From NCBI RefSeq assembly GCF_014650815.1, contig NZ_BMVR01000001.1, forward strand, positions 62,001 to 126,000: a stretch of 64,000 nucleotides of DNA. Reading direction: 5' to 3'. This document shows positions 52,005 through 61,680 of this stretch, piece by piece. The stretch comes from Streptomyces flavofungini (GTDB lineage Bacteria > Actinomycetota > Actinomycetes > Streptomycetales > Streptomycetaceae). The notes beneath the pieces were generated by a model. That model saw only the letters and a list, made by a program, of their open reading frames with translations. It searched no databases and was not told the DNA's origin. Made by a program: the position numbers and the translations under genes. Each line of letters starts with the position of its first letter. The stretch's first letter is position 1.

Positions 52005-52580
52005 TCAGACGTTGACGCCGAAGTCCTGCGCGATGCCACGCAGGCCCGAGGCGTACCCCTGGCCGACGGCGCGGAACTTCCACTCGGCGCCGTTGCGGTA
52101 CAGCTCGCCGAAGACCATGGCCGTCTCCGTGGACGCGTCCTCGGAGAGGTCGTAGCGCGCGATCTCCGCGCCACCGGCCTGGTTCACCACGCGGATGAAC
52201 GCGTTGCGGACCTGGCCGAAGGACTGCTGGCGGTTCTCGGCGTCGTAGATCGAGACCGGGAAGACGATCTTCTCGATGTCGGCCGGCACCGCGGCGAGGT
52301 TGACCTTGATCGCCTCGTCGTCGCCCTCGCCCTCACCGGTGGTGTTGTCACCGGTGTGCTCGACGGAGCCGTCGGGGCTCTTCAGGTTGTTGAAGAACAC
52401 GAAGTTCTGGTCGCTGCTGACCTTGCCGTCGGCCTGGGTCAGGATGGCGCTGGCGTCGAGGTCGAAGTCCGTACCGGTGGTGGTGCGGACGTCCCAGCCG
52501 AGGCCGACCAGAACTGCGGTCAGGCCCGGCGCCTCCTTGCTCAGCGATACGTTGCCGCCCTTGCTGAGGCTGACTCCCAC
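52005..52580 (-). CDS. terD: TerD family calcium-binding stress protein, first of two paralogues
   Basis: This 191-residue protein is canonical Ter[108 protein letters not shown]. Both Ca2+-site acidic clusters are intact. The GTG start at 52580 follows GGGAGG by six bases. The AT-containing stretch CTAAATAGTG just upstream marks its promoter. Tandem terD genes next to a TerC-like gene and an AhpE-type peroxiredoxin form a stress block. Confidence 0.94.
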   Translation of the reverse strand: MGVSLSKGGNVSLSKEAPGLTAVLVGLGWDVRTTTGTDFDLDASAILTQADGKVSSDQNFVFFNNLKSPDGSVEHTGDNTTGEGEGDDEAIKVNLAAVPADIEKIVFPVSIYDAENRQQSFGQVRNAFIRVVNQAGGAEIARYDLSEDASTETAMVFGELYRNGAEWKFRAVGQGYASGLRGIAQDFGVNV

Positions 52581-52696
52581 GAGTCCTCCCTAAATAGTGT
52601 CCAGGGGCGGGGAGCCCCAGTCGTGCTTGCCATCGGATCAACGTGTGGATCCTAGTGACCGGTTCCCGGTGGCCACAGGCTTCCACACGGGTGTTC

Positions 52697-53155
52697 TCAG
52701 AGGTTCTCGAGCGCCTTCACGTAGTCGTTCAGGTCCCGCGCGTCGGGCAGGCCGTTGACCACGGTCCAGCGCACCACGCCGTCCTTGTCGATGATGAAGG
52801 TGCCGCGCACCGCGCAGCCCTTGTCCTCGTCGAAGACGCCGTACGCCCGCGAGGTCTCGCCGTGCGGCCAGAAGTCCGACAGGAGCGGGTACTCCAGGCC
52901 CTCCTGCTCGGCGAAGACGCGCAGGGTGTGGATGGAGTCGTTGGAGACCGCGAGCAGCTGGGTGTCGTCGTTGACGAACTTCGGCAGCTCGTCGCGCAGG
53001 GCGCAGAGCTCACCCGTGCACACCCCCGTGAACGCGAACGGGTAGAAGAGCAGCACCACGTTCTTCTGCCCCCGGAAGTCCGCGAGCCGCACCGTGCGCC
53101 CGTGGTTGTCCTTCAGCTCGAATTCAGGGGCCTTCCCGCCCACCTCAAGAGCCAC
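52697..53155 (-). CDS. AhpE-type peroxiredoxin
   Basis: The 152-residue thiol peroxidase has ALEVGGKAPEFELKDNHGR, then the peroxidatic motif PFAFTGVCTGELCALRDELP with Cys near 47 and a second Cys five residues on. The conserved Arg is later (DEDKGCAVRGTFIIDKDG), and a Trp follows in VRWTVV. It reduces peroxides or peroxynitrite in the cytoplasm with an external thiol. GTG 53155 begins the conserved part; the frame upstream is arginine-rich shadow. It lies between terD and the DUF3052 gene. Confidence 0.9.
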   Translation of the reverse strand: MALEVGGKAPEFELKDNHGRTVRLADFRGQKNVVLLFYPFAFTGVCTGELCALRDELPKFVNDDTQLLAVSNDSIHTLRVFAEQEGLEYPLLSDFWPHGETSRAYGVFDEDKGCAVRGTFIIDKDGVVRWTVVNGLPDARDLNDYVKALENL

Positions 53156-53276
53156 GAATACCCACTTCCCTTCCACGAAGCCGTTCGGGTGACCCCAGCG
53201 TACGCATCGGGTGGCCGGGGGTGCGGGGCGGGCGTGGAGCGCGCGGCCGGGGCGCGCGGGGCGGGCGGATACGCGT

Positions 53277-53306
53277 GAGGCCCCCGACGGTGGCGTCGGG
53301 GGCCTC
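53277..53306 (-). terminator. Terminator of the DUF3052 gene
   Basis: GAGGCCCCCGAC (53277-53288) pairs perfectly with GTCGGGGGCCTC (53295-53306) around six bases, 35 bases past the stop. Confidence 0.85.
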
Positions 53307-53340
53307 ACAGGGCTGCTGCGGGCCGGGGCCCGGGAGCCGG

Positions 53341-53772
53341 CTAGCGCTTCTTGGCCGCTCCCTTGGGCGTGATCAGCCGCGAGCCGTTCCAGTCCTTGCC
53401 CGCGTTGATGCTCTTGGTCTGGGACAGACCCGCGGTGGTGGCGGCTTCACCGATCTCGCTGGGCTCGACGTATCCGTCGCGCCCGGTCTTCGGTGTGAGG
53501 AGGAGGATCGAACCGCCTTCCTCCATGTACGCGAGGGCATCGACCAGCGCATCGGTCAGGTCCCCGTCGTCCTCACGGAACCAGAGCACCACGGCATCTG
53601 CCACGTCGTCGTAGTCCTCATCGACGAGCTCGGTGCCGGTGGCCTGTTCGATGGCCTCGCGGAGCTCCTGATCGGCGTCGTCGTCGTAGCCGATCTCCTG
53701 GACCACCTGGTCGGGCTGGAAACCAAGCCTTACGGCAAGGTTTGTCTCCGCGTGGTCCGCGGTCGCGCTCAC
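53341..53772 (-). CDS. DUF3052 family protein
   Basis: This 143-residue acidic protein matches DUF3052: NLAVRLGFQPDQVVQEIGYDDDADQELREAIEQATGTELVDEDYDDVADAVVLWFREDDGDLTDALVDAL, then LLLTPKTGRDGYVEPSEIGEAATTAGLSQTKS. The family is conserved beside aceE in streptomycetes, and its function is unknown to me. AGGAGG lies six bases before GTG 53772, which fixes the start. It is divergent from aceE with a 464-bp shared region. Confidence 0.9.
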   Translation of the reverse strand: MSATADHAETNLAVRLGFQPDQVVQEIGYDDDADQELREAIEQATGTELVDEDYDDVADAVVLWFREDDGDLTDALVDALAYMEEGGSILLLTPKTGRDGYVEPSEIGEAATTAGLSQTKSINAGKDWNGSRLITPKGAAKKR

Positions 53773-54003
53773 GGATTGCCTCCTGATCTTGTTCTTGGGA
53801 ATGCCTTCGGCCCCGCGCGTGCGCGGGGCATTGGCCGTAGTCCACACGGGCGGGACGGATCGCGCAAGTACCCGGCCGTCGAGACCGCCTAAACGGTGAC
53901 GTTCCCGACCGTGTCACCGCAACTGCGGCCGCATCCGGAAGGGGCCGGACGGCTCCGCGGAGCCGTTGGGCGGGATGGGCGTATCGTTGCGATTTGGTCG
54001 AGC

Positions 54004-54047
54004 CTACCCCAGGGACAGCGGCCGACGTCTCGGTTACCTGGGGGTAG
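54004..54047. promoter_or_regulatory. Inverted repeat in the DUF3052-aceE control region
   Basis: CTACCCCAGG (54004-54013) and CCTGGGGGTAG (54037-54047) are complementary apart from one bulged base, 23 bases apart. The region 53773-54236 has no gene; it must hold both promoters. The repeat may be an operator or an RNA stem in the aceE leader. Confidence 0.4.
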
Positions 54048-54236
54048 AGATGACGTATCCATCGCCGGGGTAGACGATGGTGAACGTCGTACGGACCGGT
54101 ACGCCCGGACGCCGTACGGACAGCACGACGGGCGGGACGCACCCCTGCCACCACCGACGACAGAGTTCTGAGCAGAGCCCAGGCAGAGCACCATTCCGAT
54201 CGCGCGCACCGCGCGACAACACAGCGAAGGAACAGC

Positions 54237-56969
54237 GTGGCTTCCGGATCCGATCGCAACCCGATCATCATTGGCGGCCTTCCCAGCCAGGTCCCGGATT
54301 TCGATCCAGAAGAGACCCAGGAATGGCTCGACTCCCTCGATGCGGCCGTCGACGAGCGCGGCCGCGAGCGGGCCCGCTATCTGATGCTCCGACTGATCGA
54401 ACGCGCCCGCGAGAAGCGCGTCGCCGTGCCCGAGATGCGCAGCACGGACTACGTCAACACGATCGCCACCAAGGACGAGCCGTTCTTCCCCGGCAACGAG
54501 GAGATCGAGCGCAAGGTCCTGAACGCGACCCGCTGGAACGCGGCCGTGATGGTGTCCCGCGCGCAGCGCCCGGGCATCGGGGTCGGCGGCCACATCGCCA
54601 CCTTCGCCTCCTCGGCGTCGCTGTACGACGTGGGCTTCAACCACTTCTTCCGCGGCAAGGACGAGGGCGACGGCGGCGACCAGATCTTCTTCCAGGGGCA
54701 CGCGTCGCCCGGCATCTACGCCCGCGCCTTCCTCCTGGACCGGCTCTCCGAGCAGCAGCTCGACGCGTTCCGGCAGGAGAAGTCCAAGGCGCCGTACGGC
54801 CTTTCGTCGTATCCGCACCCGCGGTTGATGCCGGACTTCTGGGAGTTCCCGACGGTCTCCATGGGCCTCGGCCCGCTCGGCGCGATCTTCCAGGCGCGGA
54901 TGAACCGCTACATGGCGGCGCGCGACATCGCCGACACCTCCAAGTCGCACGTCTGGGCGTTCCTCGGCGACGGCGAGATGGACGAGCCGGAGTCGCTCGG
55001 CCAGCTGTCCATCGCCGCGCGCGAGGGGCTCGACAACCTCACCTTCGTCGTCAACTGCAACCTGCAGCGCCTGGACGGCCCGGTACGCGGCAACGGCAAG
55101 ATCATCCAGGAGCTGGAGTCGCAGTTCCGCGGCGCCGGCTGGAACGTCATCAAGCTGGTGTGGGACCGCAGTTGGGACCCGCTGCTCGCGCAGGACCGGG
55201 ACGGCATCCTGGTCAACAGGCTGAACACCACGCCCGACGGCCAGTTCCAGACGTACGCCACCGAGACCGGCTCCTACATCCGCGACCACTTCTTCGGTGA
55301 CGACCAGCGGCTGCGGGCGATGGTCGAGGGCATGACCGACGACCAGATCCTGCACCTGGGCCGCGGCGGTCACGACCACAAGAAGATCTTCGCGGCGTTC
55401 GCCGCGGCCAAGGCCCACAAGGGCCAGCCGACGGTGATCCTCGCCCAGACCGTCAAGGGCTGGACGCTCGGCCCGAACTTCGAGGGCCGCAACGCGACCC
55501 ACCAGATGAAGAAGCTGACGGTCGACGACCTCAAGGGCTTCCGCGACCGGCTGCACCTGCCGATCACGGACAAGCAGCTGGAGGACGGCGCGCCGCCGTA
55601 CTACCACCCGGGCCGGAACTCGGAAGAGATCCAGTACATGCACGACCGCCGCAAGGGTCTCGGCGGCTACGTCCCGACCCGCGTGGTGCGCTCGAAGCCT
55701 CTGCAACTCCCCGAGGACAAGACGTACGCGACCGCGAAGAAGGGTTCGGGTCAGCAGTCGATCGCCACCACCATGGCGTTCGTCCGCATCCTGAAGGACC
55801 TCATGCGGGACAAGGAAATCGGCAAACGCTTCGTGCTGATCGCCCCCGACGAGTACCGCACCTTCGGCATGGACGCGTTCTTCCCGAGCGCGAAGATCTA
55901 CAACCCGCTCGGCCAGCAGTACGAGGCCGTGGACCGCGAACTGCTCCTCGCCTACAAGGAGTCGCCGACGGGCCAGATGCTGCACGACGGCATCTCGGAG
56001 GCGGGCTGCACGGCGTCCCTCATCGCCGCCGGTTCGGCCTACGCCACGCACGGCGAGCCCCTGATCCCGGTGTACGTCTTCTACTCGATGTTCGGTTTCC
56101 AGCGCACCGGCGACCAGTTCTGGCAGATGGCCGACCAGCTGGCGCGCGGATTCGTCCTCGGCGCGACCGCGGGACGCACGACCCTGACCGGCGAGGGCCT
56201 GCAGCACGCGGACGGCCACTCACAGTTGCTCGCCTCGACCAACCCGGGCTGTGTCGCCTACGACCCGGCCTTCGGCTACGAGATCGCGCACATCGTCAAG
56301 GACGGCCTGCGCCGGATGTACGGCCCCGACAGCGAGGACGTCTTCTACTACCTCACCGTCTACAACGAGCCGATCCAGCACCCGGCCGAGCCCGCCGATG
56401 TGGACGTCGACGGCATCCTCAAGGGCATCTACCGCTTCAAGTCCGGTGAGCAGGGCGCCATTCCGGCCCAGATCCTCGCTTCCGGCGTGGCGGTGCCGTG
56501 GGCGGTCGAGGCCCAGCAGATCCTCGCCGCGGAGTGGAACGTCAAGGCGGACGTCTGGTCGGCGACCTCCTGGAACGAACTGCGCCGCGAGGCCGTCGAG
56601 GTGGAGCGGCACAACCTGCTGCACCCCGAGGAGGAGCAGCGCGTCCCCTATGTGACGCGGAAGCTCACCGGCGCCGAGGGGCCGTTCGTGGCCGTCTCCG
56701 ACTGGATGCGGTCCGTGCCCGACCAGATCTCCCGCTGGGTGCCGGGCACCTACCAGTCGCTCGGCGCGGACGGCTTCGGCTTCGCGGACACGCGTGGCGC
56801 CGCCCGCCGCTTCTTCCACATCGACGCCCAGTCGACCGTGGTCGGCGTGCTCACCGAGCTGGCCCGGGAGGGCAAGATCGACCGCTCCGTCCTGAAGCAG
56901 GCGATCGACCGCTACCAGCTCCTGGACGTCGCGGCGGCCGACCCGGGCGCCGCCGGGGGCGACGCCTGA
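54237..56969 (+). CDS. aceE: Pyruvate dehydrogenase E1 component, homodimeric type
   Basis: The 910-residue enzyme decarboxylates pyruvate with thiamine diphosphate and passes the acetyl group to lipoyl-E2, feeding the TCA cycle. The length is normal for AceE. Motifs include [18 protein letters not shown], the ThDP/Mg site [24 protein letters not shown]...NCNLQRLDG near residues 243-280, and YTTFGMD-like [30 protein letters not shown] in the pyrimidine domain. The GTG start follows GAAGGAAC. It stands alone, with the E2/E3 genes elsewhere. A strong terminator follows. Confidence 0.97.
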   Translation: MASGSDRNPIIIGGLPSQVPDFDPEETQEWLDSLDAAVDERGRERARYLMLRLIERAREKRVAVPEMRSTDYVNTIATKDEPFFPGNEEIERKVLNATRWNAAVMVSRAQRPGIGVGGHIATFASSASLYDVGFNHFFRGKDEGDGGDQIFFQGHASPGIYARAFLLDRLSEQQLDAFRQEKSKAPYGLSSYPHPRLMPDFWEFPTVSMGLGPLGAIFQARMNRYMAARDIADTSKSHVWAFLGDGEMDEPESLGQLSIAAREGLDNLTFVVNCNLQRLDGPVRGNGKIIQELESQFRGAGWNVIKLVWDRSWDPLLAQDRDGILVNRLNTTPDGQFQTYATETGSYIRDHFFGDDQRLRAMVEGMTDDQILHLGRGGHDHKKIFAAFAAAKAHKGQPTVILAQTVKGWTLGPNFEGRNATHQMKKLTVDDLKGFRDRLHLPITDKQLEDGAPPYYHPGRNSEEIQYMHDRRKGLGGYVPTRVVRSKPLQLPEDKTYATAKKGSGQQSIATTMAFVRILKDLMRDKEIGKRFVLIAPDEYRTFGMDAFFPSAKIYNPLGQQYEAVDRELLLAYKESPTGQMLHDGISEAGCTASLIAAGSAYATHGEPLIPVYVFYSMFGFQRTGDQFWQMADQLARGFVLGATAGRTTLTGEGLQHADGHSQLLASTNPGCVAYDPAFGYEIAHIVKDGLRRMYGPDSEDVFYYLTVYNEPIQHPAEPADVDVDGILKGIYRFKSGEQGAIPAQILASGVAVPWAVEAQQILAAEWNVKADVWSATSWNELRREAVEVERHNLLHPEEEQRVPYVTRKLTGAEGPFVAVSDWMRSVPDQISRWVPGTYQSLGADGFGFADTRGAARRFFHIDAQSTVVGVLTELAREGKIDRSVLKQAIDRYQLLDVAAADPGAAGGDA

Positions 56970-57054
56970 CGCCGGTCGCGGTGACCGGATCGGCCTGATC
57001 GGCCGCTACGGTCCACGCAACCGGTACGACTGGTACATAAACACCTCATCAGTG

Positions 57055-57089
57055 CGAAGGGCGGTGGGCCATGGGCCCGCCGCCCTTCG
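57055..57089 (+). terminator. Terminator downstream of aceE
   Basis: CGAAGGGCGGTGGGCC (57055-57070) pairs with GGGCCCGCCGCCCTTCG (57073-57089), one mismatch and a tiny loop. It lies 86 bases after the aceE stop and 20 bases before the channel gene. Confidence 0.8.
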
Positions 57090-57108
57090 GGCTTTCTACG
57101 ATGCGGTC

Positions 57109-57921
57109 ATGAAGGAACAGTCGGCACAGGTCCGTTGGGAGCGCCGGACGCAGCGTCCGCTGCTCGCGCTCGCCGTGGCCTTCGCGGTCGCCTACGCCGT
57201 GCCCATAGTCAGGCCCGAGGCGGGTGAGTCCGTGACGCGCGCCTGCACCGCGGTGGAGTGGTGCGTCTGGGGCTCGTTCGCCGTCGACTACCTGGTGCGG
57301 CTCGCGCTCACCGGTCACCGGGCCCGGTTCGTGCGCACGCACTGGCTCGACCTGTGCGCCGTGGTCCTGCCGATGATCCAGCCGCTGCGGCTGCTGCGGC
57401 TCGTCTCCACCCTGCTCCTGGTCGGGCGGCGGGCCCGGATGGCGTCGCAGATCAAGCTGACGATGTATGTGGTGGGCGCCGTGGTCGGGCTGCTGATGTT
57501 CGGCTCGCTGGCCGTGCTCTCGGTGGAGCGGGAGTCGCCGGACGGCAACATCAAGACGCTCGGGGACGCCGTGTGGTGGTCGTTCACCACGATGACCACC
57601 GTGGGCTACGGCGATCACGCGCCGACGACCGGGCTCGGCCGGGTCCTCGCGGTCGGCCTGATGCTGTCGGGCATCGCGCTGCTCGGTGTCGTCACCGCCA
57701 ACATCGCGGCCTGGTTCATCGCCCGCTTCGAGAAGGACGACGCCGAGGAGCGCCGCCAGACCGCCGCGATCGAGACCCTGACCGCGGAGGTCATCGCCCT
57801 GCGCGCCCAGGTCAGCGCCCTGTCCGGGGTGCCGGTGACGGCCACCGCGCCCCGCCAGGCCACCGCGCCCGAGGACGCCGTCGGCGGGGCGGGGCCGCCG
57901 CTCAGCTCTCCCAGATCTTGA
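57109..57921 (+). CDS. Potassium channel of the voltage-gated-like six-helix type
   Basis: The 270-residue membrane protein has about six helices. The fourth carries regularly spaced arginines (PLRLLRLVSTLLLVGRRARM), as in S4 sensors. The pore loop WWSFTTMTTVGYGDHAP near 155-171 contains the K+ filter TVGYGD. A coiled-coil-like tail follows (FEKDDAEERRQTAAIETLTAEVIALRAQVSAL), probably for tetramer assembly. It should conduct K+ and influence membrane potential. ATG 57109 starts the protein; the longer frame overlaps the aceE terminator. The 3' end overlaps the convergent I36 gene by 20 bp. Confidence 0.93.
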   Translation: MKEQSAQVRWERRTQRPLLALAVAFAVAYAVPIVRPEAGESVTRACTAVEWCVWGSFAVDYLVRLALTGHRARFVRTHWLDLCAVVLPMIQPLRLLRLVSTLLLVGRRARMASQIKLTMYVVGAVVGLLMFGSLAVLSVERESPDGNIKTLGDAVWWSFTTMTTVGYGDHAPTTGLGRVLAVGLMLSGIALLGVVTANIAAWFIARFEKDDAEERRQTAAIETLTAEVIALRAQVSALSGVPVTATAPRQATAPEDAVGGAGPPLSSPRS

Positions 57922-58321
57922 ACGCCCGCACCTTGTACGGCGACTCGGGCGCCCACGTGCCGTTGCCCGGATAGGTGTTGAACTCCCCCGTCTCGGCGCA
58001 CTCCGCCGACTGGTACGTCGTGACGGGCCGGCCGGTGCGGTTGGCGATGGCCTGCGCGCTGCCCCCCTCCGGCAGCGCGACACAGCTCTCGATGTCCGTA
58101 CCGGCCAGCTCGTACGTGTGCCGCTGGCCCTTGAAGCCCGCCTTCTCCCAGAGGCAGAGCTCCCCCGGGCCGCAGCCGCCGAGCCGTGGTGGTCCGGCGG
58201 CCCCGGCGTGTGCGGGTGTCAGGACCACGGCGGCCAGGGCGGCCGTGGTCAGCGCCAGGACGGCCGTGGCTCCGGCCGTGGTGGCGGGCAAGGTGGATCG
58301 CATGGTCGCACGCATGTGCAT
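57902..58321 (-). CDS. Secreted peptidase inhibitor I36 (SMPI-like) protein
   Basis: This 139-residue preprotein has a signal peptide to about residue 39 (TPAHA/GAAG). A beta-gamma-crystallin-like domain follows: CGPGELCLWEKAGFKGQRHTYELAGTDIESCVALPEGG, then IANRTGRPVTTYQSAEC and FNTYPGNGTW. Four cysteines probably form two disulfides. Related proteins inhibit thermolysin-type metalloproteases outside the cell. The ATG at 58321 follows GGGGG; ATGs at 58345 and 58315 are alternatives. Confidence 0.85.
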   Translation of the reverse strand: MHMRATMRSTLPATTAGATAVLALTTAALAAVVLTPAHAGAAGPPRLGGCGPGELCLWEKAGFKGQRHTYELAGTDIESCVALPEGGSAQAIANRTGRPVTTYQSAECAETGEFNTYPGNGTWAPESPYKVRAFKIWES

Positions 58322-58413
58322 CAACCCCCGTGTCGTCACGCTCATTTGCCGTCACTCTCGACCGTGGGACACGGGGCCGGAAAGGGGTTCTCGCACCGCT
58401 CACCCTGATAGGC

Positions 58414-58445
58414 GAAAGCCCCCGGAGCGAACCCGGAGGGGCTTC
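58414..58445. promoter_or_regulatory. Terminator-like hairpin between divergent genes
   Basis: GAAAGCCCC and GGGGCTTC, with inner CCGG/CCGG pairing, form a stem between the starts of the I36 gene (minus) and the TetR gene (plus). A terminator there is unexpected, so it may act on a leader RNA or stop antisense reading. Confidence 0.4.
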
Positions 58446-58548
58446 CCCTGAGACGGCCGCGCGCGGCGTGAGCCGGGCCCCCGGCAGCCGGCTCGCGGAC
58501 GCACCGGCGTGGGTATGGTGAGCCGGCCGAACGGGCGGGAGAAAAGGG

Positions 58549-59190
58549 GTGCGGGGCGTGACCGGTCCGGGCTTGCGCGAACGAATGAAGCAGCGCACGC
58601 GGGACGCTCTGCTGCGCGCGGCGCTGGAACTGTTCACCACCAAGGGGTACGAGGAGACGACCGTCGACGAGATCGTCGAGGCCGTGGACGTCTCCCAGCG
58701 CACGTTCTTCCGGCACTTCGCGGGCAAGCAGGAAGCCGCCTTCGCCATGCAGGAGATGGTGGAGGCGCGGTTCATGCGGGCGCTGCGCGAACGGCCCGCC
58801 GACGAGGCCCCGTTCGCGGCGCTGCGCGGGGCCGTGCTCGGCTCCTGGGACGCGGTGGGCGAGTCCATCGAGGCGGTCGTCCCGGTCGAACTCCACATGC
58901 GCACCTACCGGATGATCGAGTCGACCCCCGCGCTCCTCGCCGTCCATCTGCGCCGCTCCATCGAGATGGAGGGGCAGATCGCACAGGTGATCGCCGAGCG
59001 CGAGGGCCTGGACCTCGCCACCGATCCGCGCCCGCGCGTCGCGGTGGCCGCGTTCAGTGGCGTCATGCGGGTCACCGGGCGGCTGTGGGGCGCGGGCGAG
59101 GACATCAGCGTCGACTCGATCCGCGCGATCACGGAGTCCAACCTCGACCACCTGGGCCCGGCGCTCTCCGAGGACTGGCGCAAGGACTGA
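58549..59190 (+). CDS. TetR-family transcriptional regulator
   Basis: The 213-residue regulator has a typical N-terminal DNA-binding domain: TRDALLRAALELFTTKGYEETTVDEIVEAVDVSQRTFFRHFAGKQEAAF near residues 17-65. An all-helical ligand/dimer domain follows. GGGAG seven bases before GTG 58549 supports this start; GTG 58558 is also possible. It has no obvious partner gene. The I36 gene is divergent and could be its target. Confidence 0.9.
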   Translation: MRGVTGPGLRERMKQRTRDALLRAALELFTTKGYEETTVDEIVEAVDVSQRTFFRHFAGKQEAAFAMQEMVEARFMRALRERPADEAPFAALRGAVLGSWDAVGESIEAVVPVELHMRTYRMIESTPALLAVHLRRSIEMEGQIAQVIAEREGLDLATDPRPRVAVAAFSGVMRVTGRLWGAGEDISVDSIRAITESNLDHLGPALSEDWRKD

Positions 59191-59465
59191 CGTACGCGCT
59201 GACGCACACGGGGTGACCGGGGCCGAAGCGCACCCCGGATCGGCGTACCCCGCAGGCCGATTTCCCCACCGGCGCGGCTACGTTGAGTGGCCCCGGCGCA
59301 CTCCGGGTGACCGCGCGCCGCACGCGCTCCGTGCGCACACCCCATGCACAGAGTGTGACGAATACGCAAGAGAAGTGTCCGGTTCGCCACAATTACCCCT
59401 CTGGAAACGTGATCTGCCTCACCCCGTGCACGGGAGGCTTCGCGCTTCTCCTAGGGTGTCCCGCA

Positions 59466-60677
59466 GTGACTTCCTTCGACTCATCCCCCCAACTCGGCGT
59501 CTGGCGCGCACTGCTCGCGCTCACCGTGGTCTTCGTCATGCTCGCGACCACCGGCTGGACCGCGGTGCGCCAGCACAGAGGCGCCGGCTCGCCGCTCGAA
59601 GCCACCATGGCCGCCTGGGACCGGGGCCGCATCGACGGCCGTGACCTGCCCGACTCCGGCGCCCCGGCCGCCCGGCTCGCGCGGTTCTTCGCGTCGCTCA
59701 CCGCGCAGCAGCGCACGCGCCTCGCCGCCCGCTACCCCCTCGCCGTCGGCAACATGAACGGCGTCCCCGTACAACTGCGTTACCGCGCGAACCGCGTGGC
59801 TCTGCAGCAGGCGCGCGCGATCGAGAAGAAGCGCGTCCACGACGACCGCCTCTCACCCGTGGGCAAGCAGGAGGCGGAGCGCAGGATGAAGCGGTTCGGC
59901 GTGATGATGCGCCCGGACCGGCAGGTCCTCGCCTTCGACCCGATGGGCTCGGGGCGCATGGCCGAGGTCTACGGAGACCTCGACCGGGCCGGACGGGTGT
60001 CGGTCGTCGTGCCCGGAGTCGACACGAACGTCCTCACCTTCGAACGCACCCAGCGCAAGTACGCGGCGCCCGTCGGCATGGCGAAGGCGCTGTACCGCGC
60101 GGAGCGCACGGCCGCCCCCCGCGCGCGTACCGCCGTGATCGCCTGGGCCGACTACACCGCGCCCGTCGGCCTCGGCGTGGACGCGGCCACCTCGATGCGC
60201 GCCGACGACGGGGCGGTCCGCCTCGACTCGCTGGTGAGCGCGCTGCCCGGCCGGGCCGCGGTGGCGCTGTACTGCCACAGCTACGGCTCCGTGGTGTGCG
60301 GAGTCGCGGCCAACCGACTCCCCCGGCGGGTCACCGACATCGCGGTCGCGGGCAGCCCCGGCATGCGCGCCGACCGCGCCACCGGCCTCGGCACCCGGGC
60401 GCGGATCTGGGCCGCACGGGACAGCGACGACTGGATCCAGGATGTGCCGCACATGGAAGTCGGCGGGCTCGGCCACGGCGCCGACCCCGTCTCCGCGGGC
60501 TTCGGCGCGCGCGTGGTGTCCGCCGACCGCGCCCGGGGCCACACCGGTTACTTCGAGCCGGGCACGGACAGCCTCCGCAACTTCGCCCAGATCGGCGTCG
60601 GCGCGTACGACAAGGTGCGCTGCGCCAGCAAGTCCGTGGCCTGCCAGGAAGGTATGTCCGGTACGACAGCGGCCTGA
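59466..60677 (+). CDS. Alpha/beta hydrolase (DUF1023), membrane-anchored
   Basis: This 403-residue protein has an N-terminal membrane anchor near 14-32 (LLALTVVFVMLATTGWTAV), a helical region, and a DUF1023 alpha/beta hydrolase domain. The nucleophile is the Ser in ALYCHSYGSVVCG near 275; VVVPGVDTN is the first strand and ends near the oxyanion hole, and GHTGYFEPGTDSL holds the final histidine. It is thus an extracytoplasmic esterase or lipase-like enzyme; the substrate is unknown. GTG 59466 is the nearest start to the anchor. The 275 bp upstream is less GC-rich around 59360-59410, fitting a promoter. Confidence 0.85.
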   Translation: MTSFDSSPQLGVWRALLALTVVFVMLATTGWTAVRQHRGAGSPLEATMAAWDRGRIDGRDLPDSGAPAARLARFFASLTAQQRTRLAARYPLAVGNMNGVPVQLRYRANRVALQQARAIEKKRVHDDRLSPVGKQEAERRMKRFGVMMRPDRQVLAFDPMGSGRMAEVYGDLDRAGRVSVVVPGVDTNVLTFERTQRKYAAPVGMAKALYRAERTAAPRARTAVIAWADYTAPVGLGVDAATSMRADDGAVRLDSLVSALPGRAAVALYCHSYGSVVCGVAANRLPRRVTDIAVAGSPGMRADRATGLGTRARIWAARDSDDWIQDVPHMEVGGLGHGADPVSAGFGARVVSADRARGHTGYFEPGTDSLRNFAQIGVGAYDKVRCASKSVACQEGMSGTTAA

Positions 60678-60731
60678 CGCGCGTAGAAATCGACGAAACA
60701 GCGGCCCGCCGCAGGAGAGACGGAGAAGCGC

Positions 60732-61619
60732 GTGCCGCATACGATGAGCCGCATGGGTGATGTACTGGCCGGATTTCACGCCGCCTGGGAGTTCGAGTCC
60801 GACTCCGTGCTCATCCGCTTCGAACGGGGGATCCGTACGCCGAAGCTGTTCCAGGCTCTCGGTGAGCGCCGTATCCCTCATGAGGCGATCGCGGGGGTCA
60901 CTCTCACACCGGGCAAACGCGGGACGACCGTCCTGCACGCCGTCCCGAGACCGGGCGCCGACCCGCTCATGGAGGCGGCCGCGGGACAGCTCAAGGACGG
61001 CTCCGATCCGTACCGCCTGGTGCTCCCGGCGGAGCGCGAGACGCTCGCCGAGTACTACGCGGACGAGCTGCGCGCCGCCCTCCCGGCGGACGACCCGGGC
61101 CCGGCGGAGCGGCATCTGGTGGCCGCGCCCGAGGCGCCGCTGCAGTTCAAGGCGTACGACGGGAAGGCGTCCTTCGACGGCAAGGCGGTGGCCTTCCGCT
61201 GGTTCTGGACCGGGGCCTCGTCGGCCAAGTGGAAGGCCGGTGACCAGAGTTTCCTGGTCACCGACCTGAGCGGGGTCGAGTGGCGGTCGCCGGAGGTCTT
61301 CGAGGGCCATCTGCGGCTGCTGCGCCGCGAGTCGCCGATCGCTCAGCCCGCGCAGGCGGACCAGGATCCGGCGGCCGTCGTGTTCGGGCTCGGGTACGGG
61401 CCGGTGCACGAGTCGCTGCCGTTCGCCGCGTCCGTCCTCGCCGCTGTGCGGGCCTCGGGGCCCGCGCCCGCCGTGATCCCCGCCGCCGCGCCCGCCGTCC
61501 GGCGTGATCCCGCCGATATCGCCGACCGTATTCGCCACCTCGGCGAGTTGCACCAGGCCGGTCTGCTGACCGACGACGAGTTCACGGCCAAGAAGGCCGA
61601 GCTGCTGGCTGAGCTTTAG
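60732..61619 (+). CDS. DUF4429 protein with C-terminal SHOCT domain
   Basis: The 295-residue protein has two DUF4429 (PH-like) repeats: AAWEFESDSVLIRFERGIRTPKLFQALGERRIPHEAIAGV and GKASFDGKAVAFRWFWTGASSAKWKAGDQSFLVTDLSGVEW. It ends in a SHOCT motif, DIADRIRHLGELHQAGLLTDDEFTAKKAELLAEL. Such domains are thought to give oligomerisation or membrane/nucleic-acid contact; function unknown. GGAG six bases before GTG 60732 favours the longer start; ATG 60753 (MGDVLAGF) is the alternative. Confidence 0.85.
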   Translation: MPHTMSRMGDVLAGFHAAWEFESDSVLIRFERGIRTPKLFQALGERRIPHEAIAGVTLTPGKRGTTVLHAVPRPGADPLMEAAAGQLKDGSDPYRLVLPAERETLAEYYADELRAALPADDPGPAERHLVAAPEAPLQFKAYDGKASFDGKAVAFRWFWTGASSAKWKAGDQSFLVTDLSGVEWRSPEVFEGHLRLLRRESPIAQPAQADQDPAAVVFGLGYGPVHESLPFAASVLAAVRASGPAPAVIPAAAPAVRRDPADIADRIRHLGELHQAGLLTDDEFTAKKAELLAEL

Positions 61620-61680
61620 CCGGCCCCTGGGCCTTGGGGTGCCCACCGGGCTGGGGGCCGGTCTGGTTCGGCGGATGCGG

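Noticed and set aside
43023..53155. Ter block as a recently acquired genomic island
   Set aside because: Base composition and codon use match the flanks, there is no integrase, tRNA or repeat boundary, and similar gene order is usual beside aceE in streptomycetes.
53889..56219. A 776-codon open frame on the minus strand opposite aceE
   Set aside because: It lies wholly antisense to a textbook enzyme, is rich in Arg/Val/Gly/Ala as expected of GC-rich shadow frames, and has no recognisable domain.
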